From positions 1 through 64,000 of the forward strand of contig CAVSGL010000017.1 of NCBI GenBank assembly GCA_963727465.1: a stretch of DNA of 64,000 nucleotides. The letters are read 5' to 3'. The first letter of the stretch is position 1, and each line of letters starts with the position of its first letter. The position numbers were made by a program, and so were the translations under genes. Shown piece by piece: positions 1 to 8,845 of the stretch. Under the pieces are notes generated by a model. It made no database searches. It saw only the letters and a list, made by a program, of their open reading frames with translations, and was not told where the DNA came from. Origin of the DNA: VRUE01 sp963727465. Its GTDB lineage: Bacteria; Actinomycetota; Thermoleophilia; Solirubrobacterales; 70-9.

Positions 1-87
1 CGGAGGGGGTGGGATTCGAACCCACGAGCGCCTTGCGACGCCAACGGTTTTCGAGACCGCCCCGTTCAACCACTCCGGCACCCCTCC
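1..87 (-). tRNA. tRNA-Ser (anticodon CGA)
   Basis: Read on the minus strand the sequence folds as a class II tRNA. The acceptor stem GGAGGGG pairs with CCCCTCC and leaves a G discriminator. The T arm is GTGGGTTCGAATCCCAC, there is a long variable arm, and the anticodon loop is CTCGAAA, so it reads UCG serine codons. CCA is not visible because the window begins at the 3' end of the gene. Confidence 0.95.
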
Positions 88-181
88 GGGGAACTTCGGT
101 CCGGCGGGTGATTCTACGTAGGGTCGCCCGTCGCGCGATGCACGGCTCAAGGCGAGGCGACCGGTCGCCGATGGAGGCACC

Positions 182-2149
182 GTGCAAGCCAGTGCGCAGA
201 CCCGCATCGGGCGGTGGTTCGACCGCCATCCGCTGCCCCTGCGCCTGTTCGCGCTCTGCGCGCTCGTCTGGGGTGTCGGCTATCTGATCTGGCGCTTCGG
301 CTGGAGCGGCGAAGGCGCCAACCCGATCCTCTTCGCGATGCTGCTGGTCACCGAGGTCTACGGCCTCTGGGCGCTGGGGACGCTCGCCTGGTACTCGTGG
401 TCGCGGCCGCCCGCCGTGCGGCCGCCGGCGACCGCGGGGCGCGAGGTCGACGTCTACGTCTGCACCTACGACGAGCCGCTCGAGGTCGTCGCGGCGACGC
501 TCGCCGGCTGTCGCGCCCTGACCTACCCACACACGACCTACCTGCTCGACGACGGGCGGCGGCCGGAGATGGAGGACCTCGCCCGCACCGCCGGCGCCCG
601 CTACCTGACCCGGCCGGACAACTCGCACGCCAAGGCCGGCAACATCAACGCGGCGCTGAACCGCACCGACGGCGAGCTGGTGCTGATGCTCGACGCCGAC
701 CACGTGCCGATGCCCGACGCGCTCGACGCCATGGTCGGCTACTTCGACGACGAGCGCGTCGCCCTGGTCCAGAGCCCGCACGACTTCTTCAACCACGACT
801 CGGTCCAGCACTACGTCGTCGGCCGCCACGAGCAGTCGCTCTTCTACCGCGTCGTCTGCCCCGGCAAGAACCGCCACGGCGCCGCCTACTGGTGCGGCTC
901 GGCGGCGGTGCTGCGGCGCGCGGCCTTGCTGGAGATCGGCGGGGTCGCCACCGAGACGATCGCCGAGGACTTCCACACGACGATCCGCATGCAGCGCCAC
1001 GACTGGACCAGCCGCTACCACGACGAGGTCCTCGTCCAGGGCCTCGCCCCGCACGACCTCGACAGCTACCTGCTCCAGCGCGACCGCTGGGCGCGCGGCA
1101 ACCTCGCCGTCTTCACCCTGCCCGAGTCCCCGCTGCGCGCCCGCACGCTGCGCCCGCTTCAGCGCCTCTCCTATTTCGTCAGCCTCGCCGCCTACCTGGC
1201 GCCGCCGATGCGCCTGCTGCTGCTGACCACGCTTGCGCTGGTGATGTGGACGGGCGCGCTGCCGATGAAGGTCAGCGTGCTCGCCCTCGCGGCGCTCTGG
1301 CTGCCGGCCGTCGGCCTCAACCTGCTCGCCGGCTCCGCCCTGACCCGCGGCTACATGAAGATCGGCGAGACCGCCCACTACGAGCTGCTGACGATGGAGA
1401 TCTACACGCGCGCGCTGCGCTGCATCTTCCGCCCCGGAAGGACGGCCTTCAAGGTCACGCCGAAGCAGGGCGACGGGGGCGGCGGCCTGGACGTCGGTGC
1501 GCAAGCTGCACCTCGTGGTGCTCGCCGCCGTGGTCGCTCGGCAGCGGCACGACGCTGCGCCTGCTCGACCTGGCGGGCGTCGGGCCGCTGCCCGACATGC
1601 CCGGGGTCGCGGCCTGGATCGTGCCCCTGCTCGGCCTGATCGAGCTGCGCCGCGTGCTGCGCACGCTGCTCGCCGTCGGCAGGCGGCAGCAGCGGCGCCA
1701 GGTCTACCGCTTCCACGGCGACGCCCCCGCACACGTCTTCGCCGCCGGCGGCCACATCGGCGGCCATCTGGTCGACGCCAGCTCCGCCGGGGTCGGACTC
1801 GTCCTCGACGCCCCGGCGGAGCGTCGGCGAACGGCCCGCCGTCCTGCTCAAGCTCGAAGACGCGGCCGGCAAAAGCCACGAGGTCGCGGCCCAGGTCGAG
1901 ATCCGCTCCTGCCGCGAGGTCGAGGGCAGGCAGCTCGTCGGCGCGACGATCGAGGAGATCGACGACGCCTCCCGCATGCGCCTGATGGAGTGGTGCTACG
2001 TCGTCTGTAGCCACGAGCAGCTGCGCGGCCACCGCCCCGCCGTGCCGGCCCCGGGCAGAGGGCGAGGAGATCGTCCTGCCGCTGGACAGCGCGACCGGCG
2101 CCGGCGCCGCGACGCTTCAGAGAGGCGCCAGAAGCCGCCTAGCCTCTAG
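182..2149 (+). pseudogene. Cellulose synthase-like GT2 glycosyltransferase with PilZ-type C-terminus, frameshifted
   Basis: This is a membrane processive glycosyltransferase of the BcsA/CESA type, which would polymerise a nucleotide-sugar at the cytoplasmic membrane. From the GTG start at 182 the first frame has two N-terminal membrane helices, DDGRRPEM near residue 122, DADHVP near 170, AEDFHT near 260 (TED-like) and QRDRW near 298 (QxxRW), then more membrane helices. The product then continues in other frames. Near 1490 and 1535 the frame changes, giving hydrophobic sequence and a PilZ-like segment (RRQQR, then DASSAG), which in BcsA binds cyclic-di-GMP. Near 1820 it changes again to a conserved-looking tail. 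A further change near 2055 is possible, so the true end is uncertain. Three or four single-base shifts in one gene with intact motifs suggest sequencing indels, but real decay is not excluded. Confidence 0.75.
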
Positions 2150-2163
2150 GCTTGTCGCACCCC

Positions 2164-2253
2164 GGAGAGGTGTCCGAGTGGCTTAAGGAGCGCGACTGGA
2201 AATCGCGTGGGCGGGGTTAACCCGCCTCGTGGGTTCGAATCCCACCCTCTCCG
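2164..2253 (+). tRNA. tRNA-Ser (anticodon GGA)
   Basis: This is a class II tRNA. Its acceptor stem GGAGAGG pairs with CCTCTCC, and it has a T arm GTGGGTTCGAATCCCAC and an extended variable arm. The anticodon loop contains GGA, so it reads UCC/UCU serine codons. A run of five T follows at once (2254-2258), which may help termination. The CCA end is not encoded. It has nearly the same T arm as the serine tRNA at the left edge of the window. Confidence 0.96.
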
Positions 2254-2551
2254 TTTTTGCCTGGCTAGTTTCCTATTCGAACTCCATTCAGGCACTGCCT
2301 CGCCGGGGGATGGCTCGGAGCGGCGGCTACGATGCCTCCATGATCGACGATGCCGTCATCGAGGACGCTGGCCGACGTTTGGCGGCGGCTGCCGCGTCGC
2401 CGGCAAGGGTCGTGCTCTTCGGATCGAGAGCGCGTGGCGGCGCCCGCGATGACAGCGACCTCGATTTTCTCGTGATCGAGGCACACGTGAAGAGCAAGCT
2501 CAACGAGATGGTGCGACTCCGTGGACCATCCCGAGTTCCACGGAGACCGGT

Positions 2552-3535
2552 TTATGTGGTTTCGGTGTCCTGCAACATGACGCTATCCGGTAGAGGTTCG
2601 GGGTGCTCGTCCGCCGCCCGGCGGAGCGAGCCCGTAGGGCGAGTAGAGCCGGGCGGCGGGTCGGCGCCGACCTGCTCGCGGTAGGCCTGCTCGAACTCGA
2701 CCGGCGGGATGTCGCCGATCGAGGAGTGAAGGCGGTCGTGGTTGAACCAGCTCACCCACTCGACGATCGCCAGCTCGGCCTGCTCGACCGAGCGCCAGGT
2801 GCGGTCGGCGATCAGCTCGGTCTTGAATGAGTCGACAAAACTCTCGGCCAGGGCGTTGTCAAACGCGTCCCCGGTCGAGCCCAGGGAGCCCAGCACGTCG
2901 TTGTCGTCGAGCTCCTGGGTGAACTCCGCCGAGGTGTACTGCGAGCCGCGGTCGGAGTGGTGCACGAGGGCGACGTCGGCGCCCGGCGAGCGCAGGCCCA
3001 GGGCCATGCGCAGGGCGTCGAGGACGAGGTCGGTGCGCATGTTGGTGGCCAGCTGCCAGCCGACCACCTTGCGCGAGAAGACGTCGATCACGAAGCTGAA
3101 GAAGACCACCCCCTCCCAGGTGCGCAGGTGGGTGAAGTCGGCCACCCAGAGGCGGTTCGGGGCCTCGGCGGTGAAGTCGCGATCGACGAGGTCGGGCTTT
3201 CGCTTGCCCTCGGGATCGGGCGTTGTGGTGCGCCACGGCTTGCCGCGGCGCTTGGCGCCCTGGATGCCGTTCCTTCGCATCAGCCGCTCCACCGCGCAGC
3301 GGGCGCACTCGATCCCCTGCCTGCGCAGCTCCTTCCAGGTGCGCCGCGATCCGTAGGCCTCGTAGTTGGCGGCGTGCACGCGCTTGATCTCGGCGAGCAG
3401 GCGCTCGTCGGAGATCTCGCGCGCCGAGCGGTTGCCCTTCGCCCGCTCGTAGTAGGCCGAGGCCGACACCTCGAGGGTCCTGCAGATCGGCTCGACCCCG
3501 AAGCGGTCGCGGTTCTCGTCGACGAACGCGCTCAC
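2552..3535 (-). CDS. IS3-family transposase OrfB (DDE integrase)
   Basis: This is the 327-residue catalytic subunit of an IS3 transposase. It has an N-terminal HTH_21-like region (YEAYGSRRTWKEL, about residues 59-71) followed by an rve integrase core. The DDE residues are visible in VADFTHLRTW, HHSDRGSQYTS and DNALAESFVDSFK. The GTG start overlaps the orfA stop as GTGA, so translation is probably coupled. The frame is intact and the protein is probably functional. A Pro/Gly-rich tail of about 40 residues follows the usual IS3 C-terminus (FEQAYRE) and may simply run into the terminal repeat. Confidence 0.93.
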   Translation of the reverse strand: MSAFVDENRDRFGVEPICRTLEVSASAYYERAKGNRSAREISDERLLAEIKRVHAANYEAYGSRRTWKELRRQGIECARCAVERLMRRNGIQGAKRRGKPWRTTTPDPEGKRKPDLVDRDFTAEAPNRLWVADFTHLRTWEGVVFFSFVIDVFSRKVVGWQLATNMRTDLVLDALRMALGLRSPGADVALVHHSDRGSQYTSAEFTQELDDNDVLGSLGSTGDAFDNALAESFVDSFKTELIADRTWRSVEQAELAIVEWVSWFNHDRLHSSIGDIPPVEFEQAYREQVGADPPPGSTRPTGSLRRAADEHPEPLPDSVMLQDTETT

Positions 3536-3834
3536 CTCGGTCGGGGCGGGTCGAGCTCGGTGGCGAAAAAAACCGAGGCGGCCTTGAGGATCTCGTTGGC
3601 GCGCCGCAGCTCCTTGACCTCGCGGTCCAGTTCCTTCAGGCGCTCGCGCTCTTCGCTGGTGAGCAGGTCGCGCCTGTTGCCCTCGTCGGCTTCTGCCTGA
3701 CGGACCCAGCGGCGCAGCGACTCGGGCTGGATGCCGAGATCCTTGGCGACCTGGGCGATCGGGCGGTTCGATTCAAGCGCGAGGCGGACGCCTCGCGCTC
3801 GCAACTCGTCGGGGTATTTCCTTTTGGCTGGCAT
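3532..3834 (-). CDS. IS3-family transposase OrfA (HTH_Tnp_1)
   Basis: This 100-residue helix-turn-helix protein binds the element ends. It starts MPAKRKYPDELRARGVRLAL, has the second HTH around QVAKDLGIQPESLRRWVRQ, and then a leucine-zipper-like coiled coil rich in E/R/L (ERERLKELDREVKELRRANE). It ends KAASVFFATEL, the usual IS3 OrfA end. The coding strand has a run of seven T at the VFF codons, a possible slippery site for an OrfAB fusion, but the ATG/GTG-type overlap with orfB offers an alternative route. Confidence 0.92.
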   Translation of the reverse strand: MPAKRKYPDELRARGVRLALESNRPIAQVAKDLGIQPESLRRWVRQAEADEGNRRDLLTSEERERLKELDREVKELRRANEILKAASVFFATELDPPRPR

Positions 3835-4139
3835 TCGCGGAGGTTCTCCTCTCGCGAGGACGCAAAATCCTCGCTTCGAGGTCTCCGTGGAAGCCGGGAT
3901 GGCTCACCGTGATGCCTTACCCCCTCTGGGGGTCCCAGTCGATGTCGTCGTCGTCTCCGAGGAAGAGGCGGCACGGCGCGAGCGCGTACCGAGCACGCTG
4001 GTTCATCGGGCGCTTCGCGAGGGCCGCGTCCTTGCCACCGCCTGAGTTCGAAGAAGCTCAGCTCCCTCCACGCACAGCAGGCGGTCGAGAAGGCATTGAA
4101 GGCGATCCTCGCGGCGCTTGGCGAGGACTTCCCTTGGAC

Positions 4140-5630
4140 CTCGATTTTCGTGACCTACGCCGCCGCGCGCAGGCGTGACGGCGGGCGGGCCGGTATTTGT
4201 CGCGGTAAGGGCGCCCGCCCCGCTCCTTGTAGAAATTCAGCCCTGATCAGCTCGCGACGCAGGGCGGCGAGGACATCGAGCATCGAAGGGTCTCGCTTCT
4301 GTGAGTACCAGGGAGCGATCCGCCGCCGGCGGGCGACATCGGCAGCGGGGTCCGCGTGGAGCGCGTACCAGGCAACCGCCAGGCTCTGGCAGATGAGGCC
4401 GAAGGGCACGGTCCGCTCGACCGCCCGCCGCACCCGGTTGCGCGCCTCACCGACCCCGACCGTCTGCTTGGCGTCCTGGAAGGCGACCTCGATCGACCAG
4501 CGGTCGGCGTAGCGGGCGACGATCTCCGCCGCCGGAGCCTCGAGGTCGGTGCTGATCAGAGCGACCCGGTAGCCCTCGGCGTCGTCGGGCTCGCGGACGA
4601 TCGCGACCCGCACCGCCCGGGCGCCGAGCACCGAATGCCAAAGGCCCTCCACGACGAGCGCGCAGACCTCGCCCCGGCCGGGCACCGAGAGGCGCCGCCA
4701 CTCGCTCGCCTTGGCCCGCGCGGCGATCTCCCCTGGGGTGCCGAGCCGCACCCCCTTGACCCGCGGCCGCCCGCGCCGCCCGGTCGGCGGCGGCTTGGGG
4801 CCGTGGATCACGGCGTTTGAGCGAAGCCTCGAAGTCAGAGTGACGCGAGCCGAGGCAGGCGCCATCGCCTTGCAGGCGAAGGCCGAGTCGCCGACGATGT
4901 CGATCCGCCGCTTGGGATGGCGCTTTGCGATCAGCCCCACGAGCTCAGCCGCGAGGTCGGGTTGGGAGGGCCGGCGCTTCGGGTCGGGGTGCTCCTCGGT
5001 TGGCTTCGGGGTGGGCAGCCAGAGCCGAAACAGCACCGGCAGACACCAGGCGCGCTCGCCGAGGGCCGAGATCCGCACCACCAGCCCGACGACGACGAAG
5101 CAGTTGCCGAACTTGAAGCCGCGGCCCAGGGGGCCTGGGAGTCGTGGTGCCAACTCGCCCCGAAGACCTTGCGCCCGGCGCGCCCGAAGACGGTGCCGTC
5201 CACCGCGAGTGAGATCGGCGCCTCGGGGTCGGTGAAGCGCTCCAGCAGGAAGTCGAGCAGGAGCAGGCCGAGGCGGTCCGGGCACCAGGCGGCGCGGGCG
5301 AAGAAGTCGTGGCCGCGGCTGTGGTGCAGCTTGCCGGCCAATCGGGCGGCCTGCCACATGCCGGTGACCGTGTGCTCGCCGACACGGGAGACGAGCCCCG
5401 CCAGGAGCGCCTCGAAGACCTGGAAGGTCGGCGCGGTGAAGGCGGGGCGGAGCAGGGACAGGATCGCGGTGAGCGAAGATGGCAGAGCGGGCATCGGCGG
5501 TGACCTCCTTGGCTTTGACACCTGAGGGGTTCGCCGTCGGTCGCCCCACTCTTGTCGGTGCTCAGCGAGTCATGCCGTCGCCGTCAGCTCCCGGTTTCCT
5601 GCAAAGCGGCCCGAGATCGCGAAAGTCGAG
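4140..5630 (-). mobile_element. IS4/IS701-like insertion sequence
   Basis: The element is 1491 bp. Its outermost bases form imperfect inverted repeats (left CTCGATTTTCGTGACCT, right reverse complement CTCGACTTTCGCGATCT). It is flanked by a 7-bp direct repeat CTTGGAC (4133-4139 and 5631-5637). It carries one minus-strand DDE transposase gene, which is frameshifted. Excision restores the HEPN reading frame, which supports the ends given. Confidence 0.85.
4155..5521 (-). pseudogene. IS4/IS701-like DDE transposase, frameshifted
   Basis: The N-terminal part (5521 down to about 5130) contains LAVDGTVFGRAGRKVFGASW with the first catalytic Asp. The C-terminal part in another frame contains IDIVGDSAFACKAM (second Asp) and YADRWSIEVAFQDAKQTVG, the YREK-like region with the catalytic Glu. 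The frame changes near 5130, between SQAPW and RGFKFGNCF. All DDE motifs are present, so a single-base indel is the only visible lesion. The family assignment is by motif; IS701 versus IS4 proper is not settled. Confidence 0.8.
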
Positions 5631-5787
5631 CTTGGACGCATGACCTCCGATATCCCATCGAGCGTCTGGAGGCCATCGAAAATCCGCGTCGGCAAGGAGA
5701 CCGTTTCCGAACTCGCCGAGGGAGACGTGCTGCGCATCTCCTGGGTCGATGGCGAATTGCGAATCGACTGAGCGAACGCGTCCTCGA

Positions 5788-6288
5788 TCACGGGGCTGGC
5801 AACCCGAGTTCGGCTGCGTAGTAGTAGTCGGTCAACGGTCGGTCCCATTCAGTCCGGCCGGTGCCGTCGAGTGGCGTGTAGACGCCGTTCGGGGCTCTCA
5901 TTATCCGACCCGCCTTCCACGCGTCCCAGAGATTCGCCCCGAGAACGTTTGCGTCCTTGGGCGCATCCAGCCCGCTTGTAACCATGAATTTGTAGAGGGA
6001 CTTCGGACTCATCGCGAATCCCCCTGCCGCATTCAGCGCTCGGATGGCGCGGTTCTGAGCCGGTGCGGCCCGTCTCCTGCCCGGCTTGCCGGATCGCACG
6101 CCGTGCCCACTATCCGGGCTCCGTCGGGCGACGCCGGTTGCGCCCCCGATAAGCCGGCGGAGAAGCTCGATCTGCCCGTCAAGAACGTCCCGCTCTTGCA
6201 GCTTTTGCTCAAAAAGGCGGCGAAGCTCGGGCATCCTGGCGGCCACCTCGGCTGGTTTGGAGAGATCGATCTCGAGGTCGTTCGGCAT
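5788..6288 (-). CDS. Hypothetical protein with coiled coil and HARE-HTH-like C-terminus
   Basis: This is a 166-residue soluble protein. I prefer the ATG at 6288 (MPNDLEIDLSKP) over a TTG six codons upstream. Residues 10-55 look like a charged amphipathic helix (ARMPELRRLFEQKLQERDVL). A basic linker follows, and the C-terminal 75 residues (RAIRALNAAGGF ... IMRAPNGVYTPLDG) resemble a winged-helix module of the HARE-HTH type ending in a typical NGVYTP strand. Function is unknown; DNA binding is inference. Three evenly spaced TAGAGA repeats lie just upstream and may be its own control region. Confidence 0.55.
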   Translation of the reverse strand: MPNDLEIDLSKPAEVAARMPELRRLFEQKLQERDVLDGQIELLRRLIGGATGVARRSPDSGHGVRSGKPGRRRAAPAQNRAIRALNAAGGFAMSPKSLYKFMVTSGLDAPKDANVLGANLWDAWKAGRIMRAPNGVYTPLDGTGRTEWDRPLTDYYYAAELGLPAP

Positions 6289-6308
6289 CAGTTTTAACTC
6301 TAGCAAAG

Positions 6309-6336
6309 TAGAGATTGGCTAGAGATAGTCTAGAGA
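6309..6336. promoter_or_regulatory. Three TAGAGA direct repeats at 11-bp period
   Basis: TAGAGA occurs at 6309, 6320 and 6331, exactly one helical turn apart, in an AT-rich island about 20 bp upstream of the minus-strand gene starting at 6288. This is the geometry of an iteron or cooperative operator. The bound factor is unknown. Confidence 0.5.
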
Positions 6337-6536
6337 ACTATATCCTTGACCAGGAAGGGTCGAACCGATCAAGGCGACTTACCCGTCCGAAGGCCCCGCT
6401 AGGTTTCTCCCCACATAAATGGGGCCGCGTGCTGACACACCGGCCCCGTGGCGACCGGCTCAGTTGGAACCAAGGCCGATCGCAGCGGGAACGGTACCGG
6501 CGTGCCGGCTCCAGAAAGCGGCGACCCGCCGCGTTA

Positions 6537-7811
6537 GGGAGCGTGCCTCAGTTAGTTGATGGCTTGATGGTGTAGTTCCACTCGCCGTGGAAGTCGTCGC
6601 GCACGAGATTGACCGCGGCAAGCTGGGCATCGCTGACCTCGACGCCCTGGGGATAGTCGCGGGTATCGAGCTGGGCGTAGACCTCCAGGCCGGTGTTCGT
6701 CGTGGTGGCCGCGATCGAGTTGATGATCACCTCGTGGCTGACCAGCGGGCGGCCGCGCCAGGTCTTGGAGATGAAGCTCCAGAGGCGGTGCTCGATCTTG
6801 TTCCACTTGCTGGTGCCGGGCGGGAAGTGACAGATGTCGATCTCGAGGCCGGTGTCGTCTGCCAGGCGTTGCAGCTCGGTCTTCCACAGGCGTGTGCGGT
6901 TGCCGTTGCCGCCGCCGCAATCGGCGGTGACCTGCAGGGACTTTGCCCGCGGGTAGCGCGCCTTGCCCAGCTGCTGCCACCAGCTGCGGATCGAGGCGAC
7001 CGCGAAAGCGGCGGTCTCCTTGGTGATCCCGACGTTGACGAAGCCCTTGTCGGCGCCGATGTCATAGACCCCGTAGGGGATCGCCTTGCCGAGCGTCTTG
7101 TCGGGGAAGTCGTGCACGTTGACGGCGACCGGCTCGCCCTTGGGCCGCCAGTCGCGCCCGCCGTTTGCGTACTCGCCGACCAGCTCCTTCTTCTTGGTGT
7201 CGATCGAGATCGCGGGCCGGTTCTCCTCGATCGCGGCGGCCACCTTCTCGTTGATGTGGCGGAACTGCGCGTCACGGTCGGGGTGCTGGGAGCCCTCCTT
7301 GGTCTTGCGGTTGGCCTGCAGGCTGTAGCCCAGCTCGTGCAGCAGCCGCGCCACGGTGCGGTAGCTGACCTCGTGCCCGAGCTCGCGCAGCGCCTTGGCC
7401 AGCTCGCGCACGCTCTTTGATGTCCACAGCAAGGGCCGCTCCGGGTCCCCGCGCGTGTCACCGTCGAGGAGTCGCTTGAGATCGTCGATCAGCGTCTCGT
7501 CGGTGTCCGCGCGCCGCTTGCGGCCCGCTCCCGCTTTTCGCACCCTGCCCGCCGGCAGCTGCTCGGGCGAGTCGAGCTCTCGCAGGCCCTTGCGAATCGT
7601 GTTCTCGGCGACCCCGGTTGCACGCGCCACCGCCGCGATCCCGCCGCGTCCGTGCGAGCGGGCCTCTGCCGCCACCCAGCGACGTCGCTGCCGCTCGTCG
7701 AGCGAGCCTGCCATCGCACGGAACCGCTCACCGATCGCGCGCTCATCAATCACCGTGCCCGTGATTCCACACCACGGGCACTACTCCTTCACGTTATTGC
7801 GTCACGCTTTC
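6537..7811 (-). mobile_element. ISAzo13-family insertion sequence, copy 1
   Basis: The element is 1275 bp. Its ends are GGGAGCGTGCC (left) and the reverse complement of GAAAGCGTGAC (right), imperfect inverted repeats sharing AGCGTG. It is flanked by TTA on both sides (6534-6536 and 7812-7814). It carries one transposase gene. It is almost identical to copy 2 at 17406-18680, which lies in the opposite orientation. Excision would place the sequence from 6533 directly before the leader of the gene at 7860, so this copy sits in that gene's upstream region. Confidence 0.93.
6548..7753 (-). CDS. ISAzo13-family transposase
   Basis: This intact 401-residue transposase has an N-terminal helix-turn-helix (GGIAAVARATGVAENTIRKG, near residues 36-55). 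A DDE core follows, with AISIDTKKKELVGEY, LQVTADCGGGNGNRTRLWK and FPPGTSKWNKIEHRLWSFIS. These are the signature strings of the ISAzo13 (Rhodopirellula-type DDE) family. The protein is identical to the second copy; only a synonymous GAG/GAA difference was noticed in the gene. It ends eleven bases from the element's left end. Confidence 0.94.
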   Translation of the reverse strand: MIDERAIGERFRAMAGSLDERQRRRWVAAEARSHGRGGIAAVARATGVAENTIRKGLRELDSPEQLPAGRVRKAGAGRKRRADTDETLIDDLKRLLDGDTRGDPERPLLWTSKSVRELAKALRELGHEVSYRTVARLLHELGYSLQANRKTKEGSQHPDRDAQFRHINEKVAAAIEENRPAISIDTKKKELVGEYANGGRDWRPKGEPVAVNVHDFPDKTLGKAIPYGVYDIGADKGFVNVGITKETAAFAVASIRSWWQQLGKARYPRAKSLQVTADCGGGNGNRTRLWKTELQRLADDTGLEIDICHFPPGTSKWNKIEHRLWSFISKTWRGRPLVSHEVIINSIAATTTNTGLEVYAQLDTRDYPQGVEVSDAQLAAVNLVRDDFHGEWNYTIKPSTN

Positions 7812-7859
7812 TTAACGGCGCGAACGGGTCGCCTGACCACAAGGAGGAATGAGCTCCCA

Positions 7860-8186
7860 ATGGCTGATTCGAAGACTATGGCCGCGGCGTGCGCCGAGGC
7901 CGACCAGGACCACCTACTCGACGGCCTCACCCTGACGGCCGTCCAAGACGAAGAGGCGGAGCGGGTCGTGCTCGAGTTCCTGCTCGACCGGCACCCGGCT
8001 CAACTGACCATCCCCGAGGTGTCGCGGGCGCTCAACGCCGTCCCCGGCAGCTTCGCCACCGAGGACGCCGTCGAGCGCGCGATCCGCGAACTCGACGCCG
8101 CCGGCCTGATCCACTGCCAGGCCGGCTTCGCGATCCCAACCATCGCCGCGCTCTACTTCGCGCGGCTCTGGGGCGTCTGCGTCTGA
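7860..8186 (+). CDS. Hypothetical winged-helix-like protein
   Basis: This is a 108-residue protein starting ATG at 7860, with AGGAGG 12 bases upstream. The middle (RVVLEFLLDRHPAQLTIPEV, then ATEDAVERAIRELDAAGLI, then HCQAGFAIPTIAAL) has the helix-helix-helix-wing layout of small transcriptional regulators. No enzymatic motif is seen. An ISAzo13 element has inserted 48 bases upstream of the start, so native transcription may be lost or driven from the IS. A strong hairpin follows the stop. Regulator function is inference. Confidence 0.6.
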   Translation: MADSKTMAAACAEADQDHLLDGLTLTAVQDEEAERVVLEFLLDRHPAQLTIPEVSRALNAVPGSFATEDAVERAIRELDAAGLIHCQAGFAIPTIAALYFARLWGVCV

Positions 8187-8200
8187 ACGCGGGCGATCTG

Positions 8201-8236
8201 GAAGCCTTGTGTCCCTCCTGCGAGGCACAAGGCTTC
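8201..8236. terminator. Bidirectional terminator-like hairpin
   Basis: GAAGCCTTGTG pairs perfectly with CACAAGGCTTC (11 bp), and an inner CCTC/GAGG extension leaves only a short loop. It lies between the converging ends of the winged-helix gene and tadA, so it can serve both. Confidence 0.75.
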
Positions 8237-8253
8237 ATCGGGGCGGCCGGGCT

Positions 8254-8746
8254 TCAGGGTGCGGCTGAGGCTGGTGGTGTGCGGCGGTCGGCGAAGAACT
8301 CGCGGAGCAGGGCGGCGCACTCGGCCTCCAGCACGCCGGCGGTCACCTCGGGGTGGTGGTTGAGGGCGGGCTCGGCGAGGACGTCGAGGACGCTGCCGGC
8401 GGCGCCGGCCTTGGGGTCGGGGGCGCCGAAGACGACATGCGGGACGCGAGCGAGGACGATCGCGCCGGCGCACATCGCGCAGGGCTCGAGCGTGACGTAG
8501 AGCGTCGTGTCCGGGCAGGCGCCAGCCGCCGAGCGCCTCGGAGGCAGCGCGGATCGCGAGGATCTCGGCGTGGGCGGTCGGGTCGCGACGCAGCTCGCGC
8601 TCGTTGCCGGCGGCGGCGAGCGGCTCGTCCTCGCGTGCGACCAGCGCCCCGATCGGCACGTCGCCGTGACCCGCCGCCTCGCGCGCGCGCTCGATCGCCA
8701 GCGCCATCAGGCGTTCGTGGGTGTCCTCTGAGGCCCCGTCCACCAT
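8254..8746 (-). pseudogene. tadA: tRNA adenosine(34) deaminase TadA, one frameshift
   Basis: TadA deaminates A34 of tRNA-Arg(ACG) to inosine. The N-terminal frame has DVPIGALVA and TAHAEILAIRAA, the zinc-binding HAE motif with the proton-shuttling Glu. The frame shifts near 8503: an extra base in RLPGHD replaces the expected RLPDTTLYVTLEPCAMC. The downstream frame then continues MCAGAIVLARVPHVVFGAPDPKAG with the second zinc Cys. TadA is essential in most bacteria, so this is more likely a sequence error than a dead gene. A cytosine deaminase paralogue is the alternative, but the spacing fits TadA. Confidence 0.85.
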
Positions 8747-8845
8747 CGATCGGAGAGTATGTGGCACCGACAACTTCCAGGGCAGACCCGTGTTGAAGCC
8801 AATAGTCCGCTCGCGGCGGGGGCTCGAAGGCGGCGGCGACCCACG

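Larger units (their letters stand above)
2522..3906 (-). mobile_element. IS3-family insertion sequence (copy in MNT gene)
   Basis: The element is 1385 bp with imperfect terminal inverted repeats of about 27 bp. Both ends share CCATCCCG and CTCCGTGGAA/TTCCACGGAG, and it has the TG...CA termini typical of IS3. It is flanked by CCG (2519-2521 and 3907-3909), a 3-bp target duplication. It carries orfA and orfB on the minus strand. The flanking nucleotidyltransferase gene is restored exactly when the element is removed, which fixes the boundaries. Confidence 0.9.
2340..4045 (+). pseudogene. MNT-family nucleotidyltransferase (minimal antitoxin type), split by an IS3 element
   Basis: The 5' part (2340-2521) encodes the minimal nucleotidyltransferase fold, with GSRARGGARDDSDLD carrying the GS...DxD catalytic signature. 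The 3' part (3907-4045) encodes the rest, from DALPPLGVPVDVVVV to the stop. Removing the IS with one copy of the 3-bp duplication CCG joins VRLR to DALPP in frame, so the gene was intact before insertion, at about 106 residues. MNT proteins are usually partners of HEPN ribonucleases in type II/VII toxin-antitoxin modules, and a HEPN remnant lies directly downstream. What is seen is a disrupted gene; the antitoxin role is inferred from the family. Confidence 0.85.
4042..5700 (+). pseudogene. HEPN-domain protein remnant, split by an IS4-like element
   Basis: Just after the nucleotidyltransferase stop, one frame reads LHAQQAVEKALKAILAALGE then DFPWT. This matches the conserved HAQQAxEKALKA...FPxTHDL core of HEPN proteins. 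The frame is cut at 4139 by an IS and resumes at 5631 as WTHDLRYPIERLEA. Removing the IS with one copy of CTTGGAC rejoins the frame exactly. No good start codon or the usual 35 or so N-terminal residues lie upstream, so the 5' end was probably already lost. HEPN toxins are RNases inhibited by AMPylation by MNT partners. The exact 3' limit is unclear; similarity fades after about 5690. Confidence 0.7.

Noticed and set aside
3532..3600. Programmed frameshift at the T7 run near the orfA end producing OrfAB
   Set aside because: Plausible for IS3, but the run is not the classical A6G heptamer, and the GTGA overlap gives a simple coupling route. Not called as a feature.
5640..5771. A 43-codon plus-strand frame (MTSDIPSSVWRPSK...) after the IS4-like element
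   Set aside because: It begins inside the HEPN remnant in another frame and lacks a ribosome-binding site. It looks protein-like at the end (DVLRISWVDGELRID), but support is too thin to call a gene.
6340..6536. A riboswitch or small RNA in the gap left of ISAzo13 copy 1
   Set aside because: Short hairpins such as CCCC-ACATAAAT-GGGG are visible, but no known aptamer pattern could be matched by eye.
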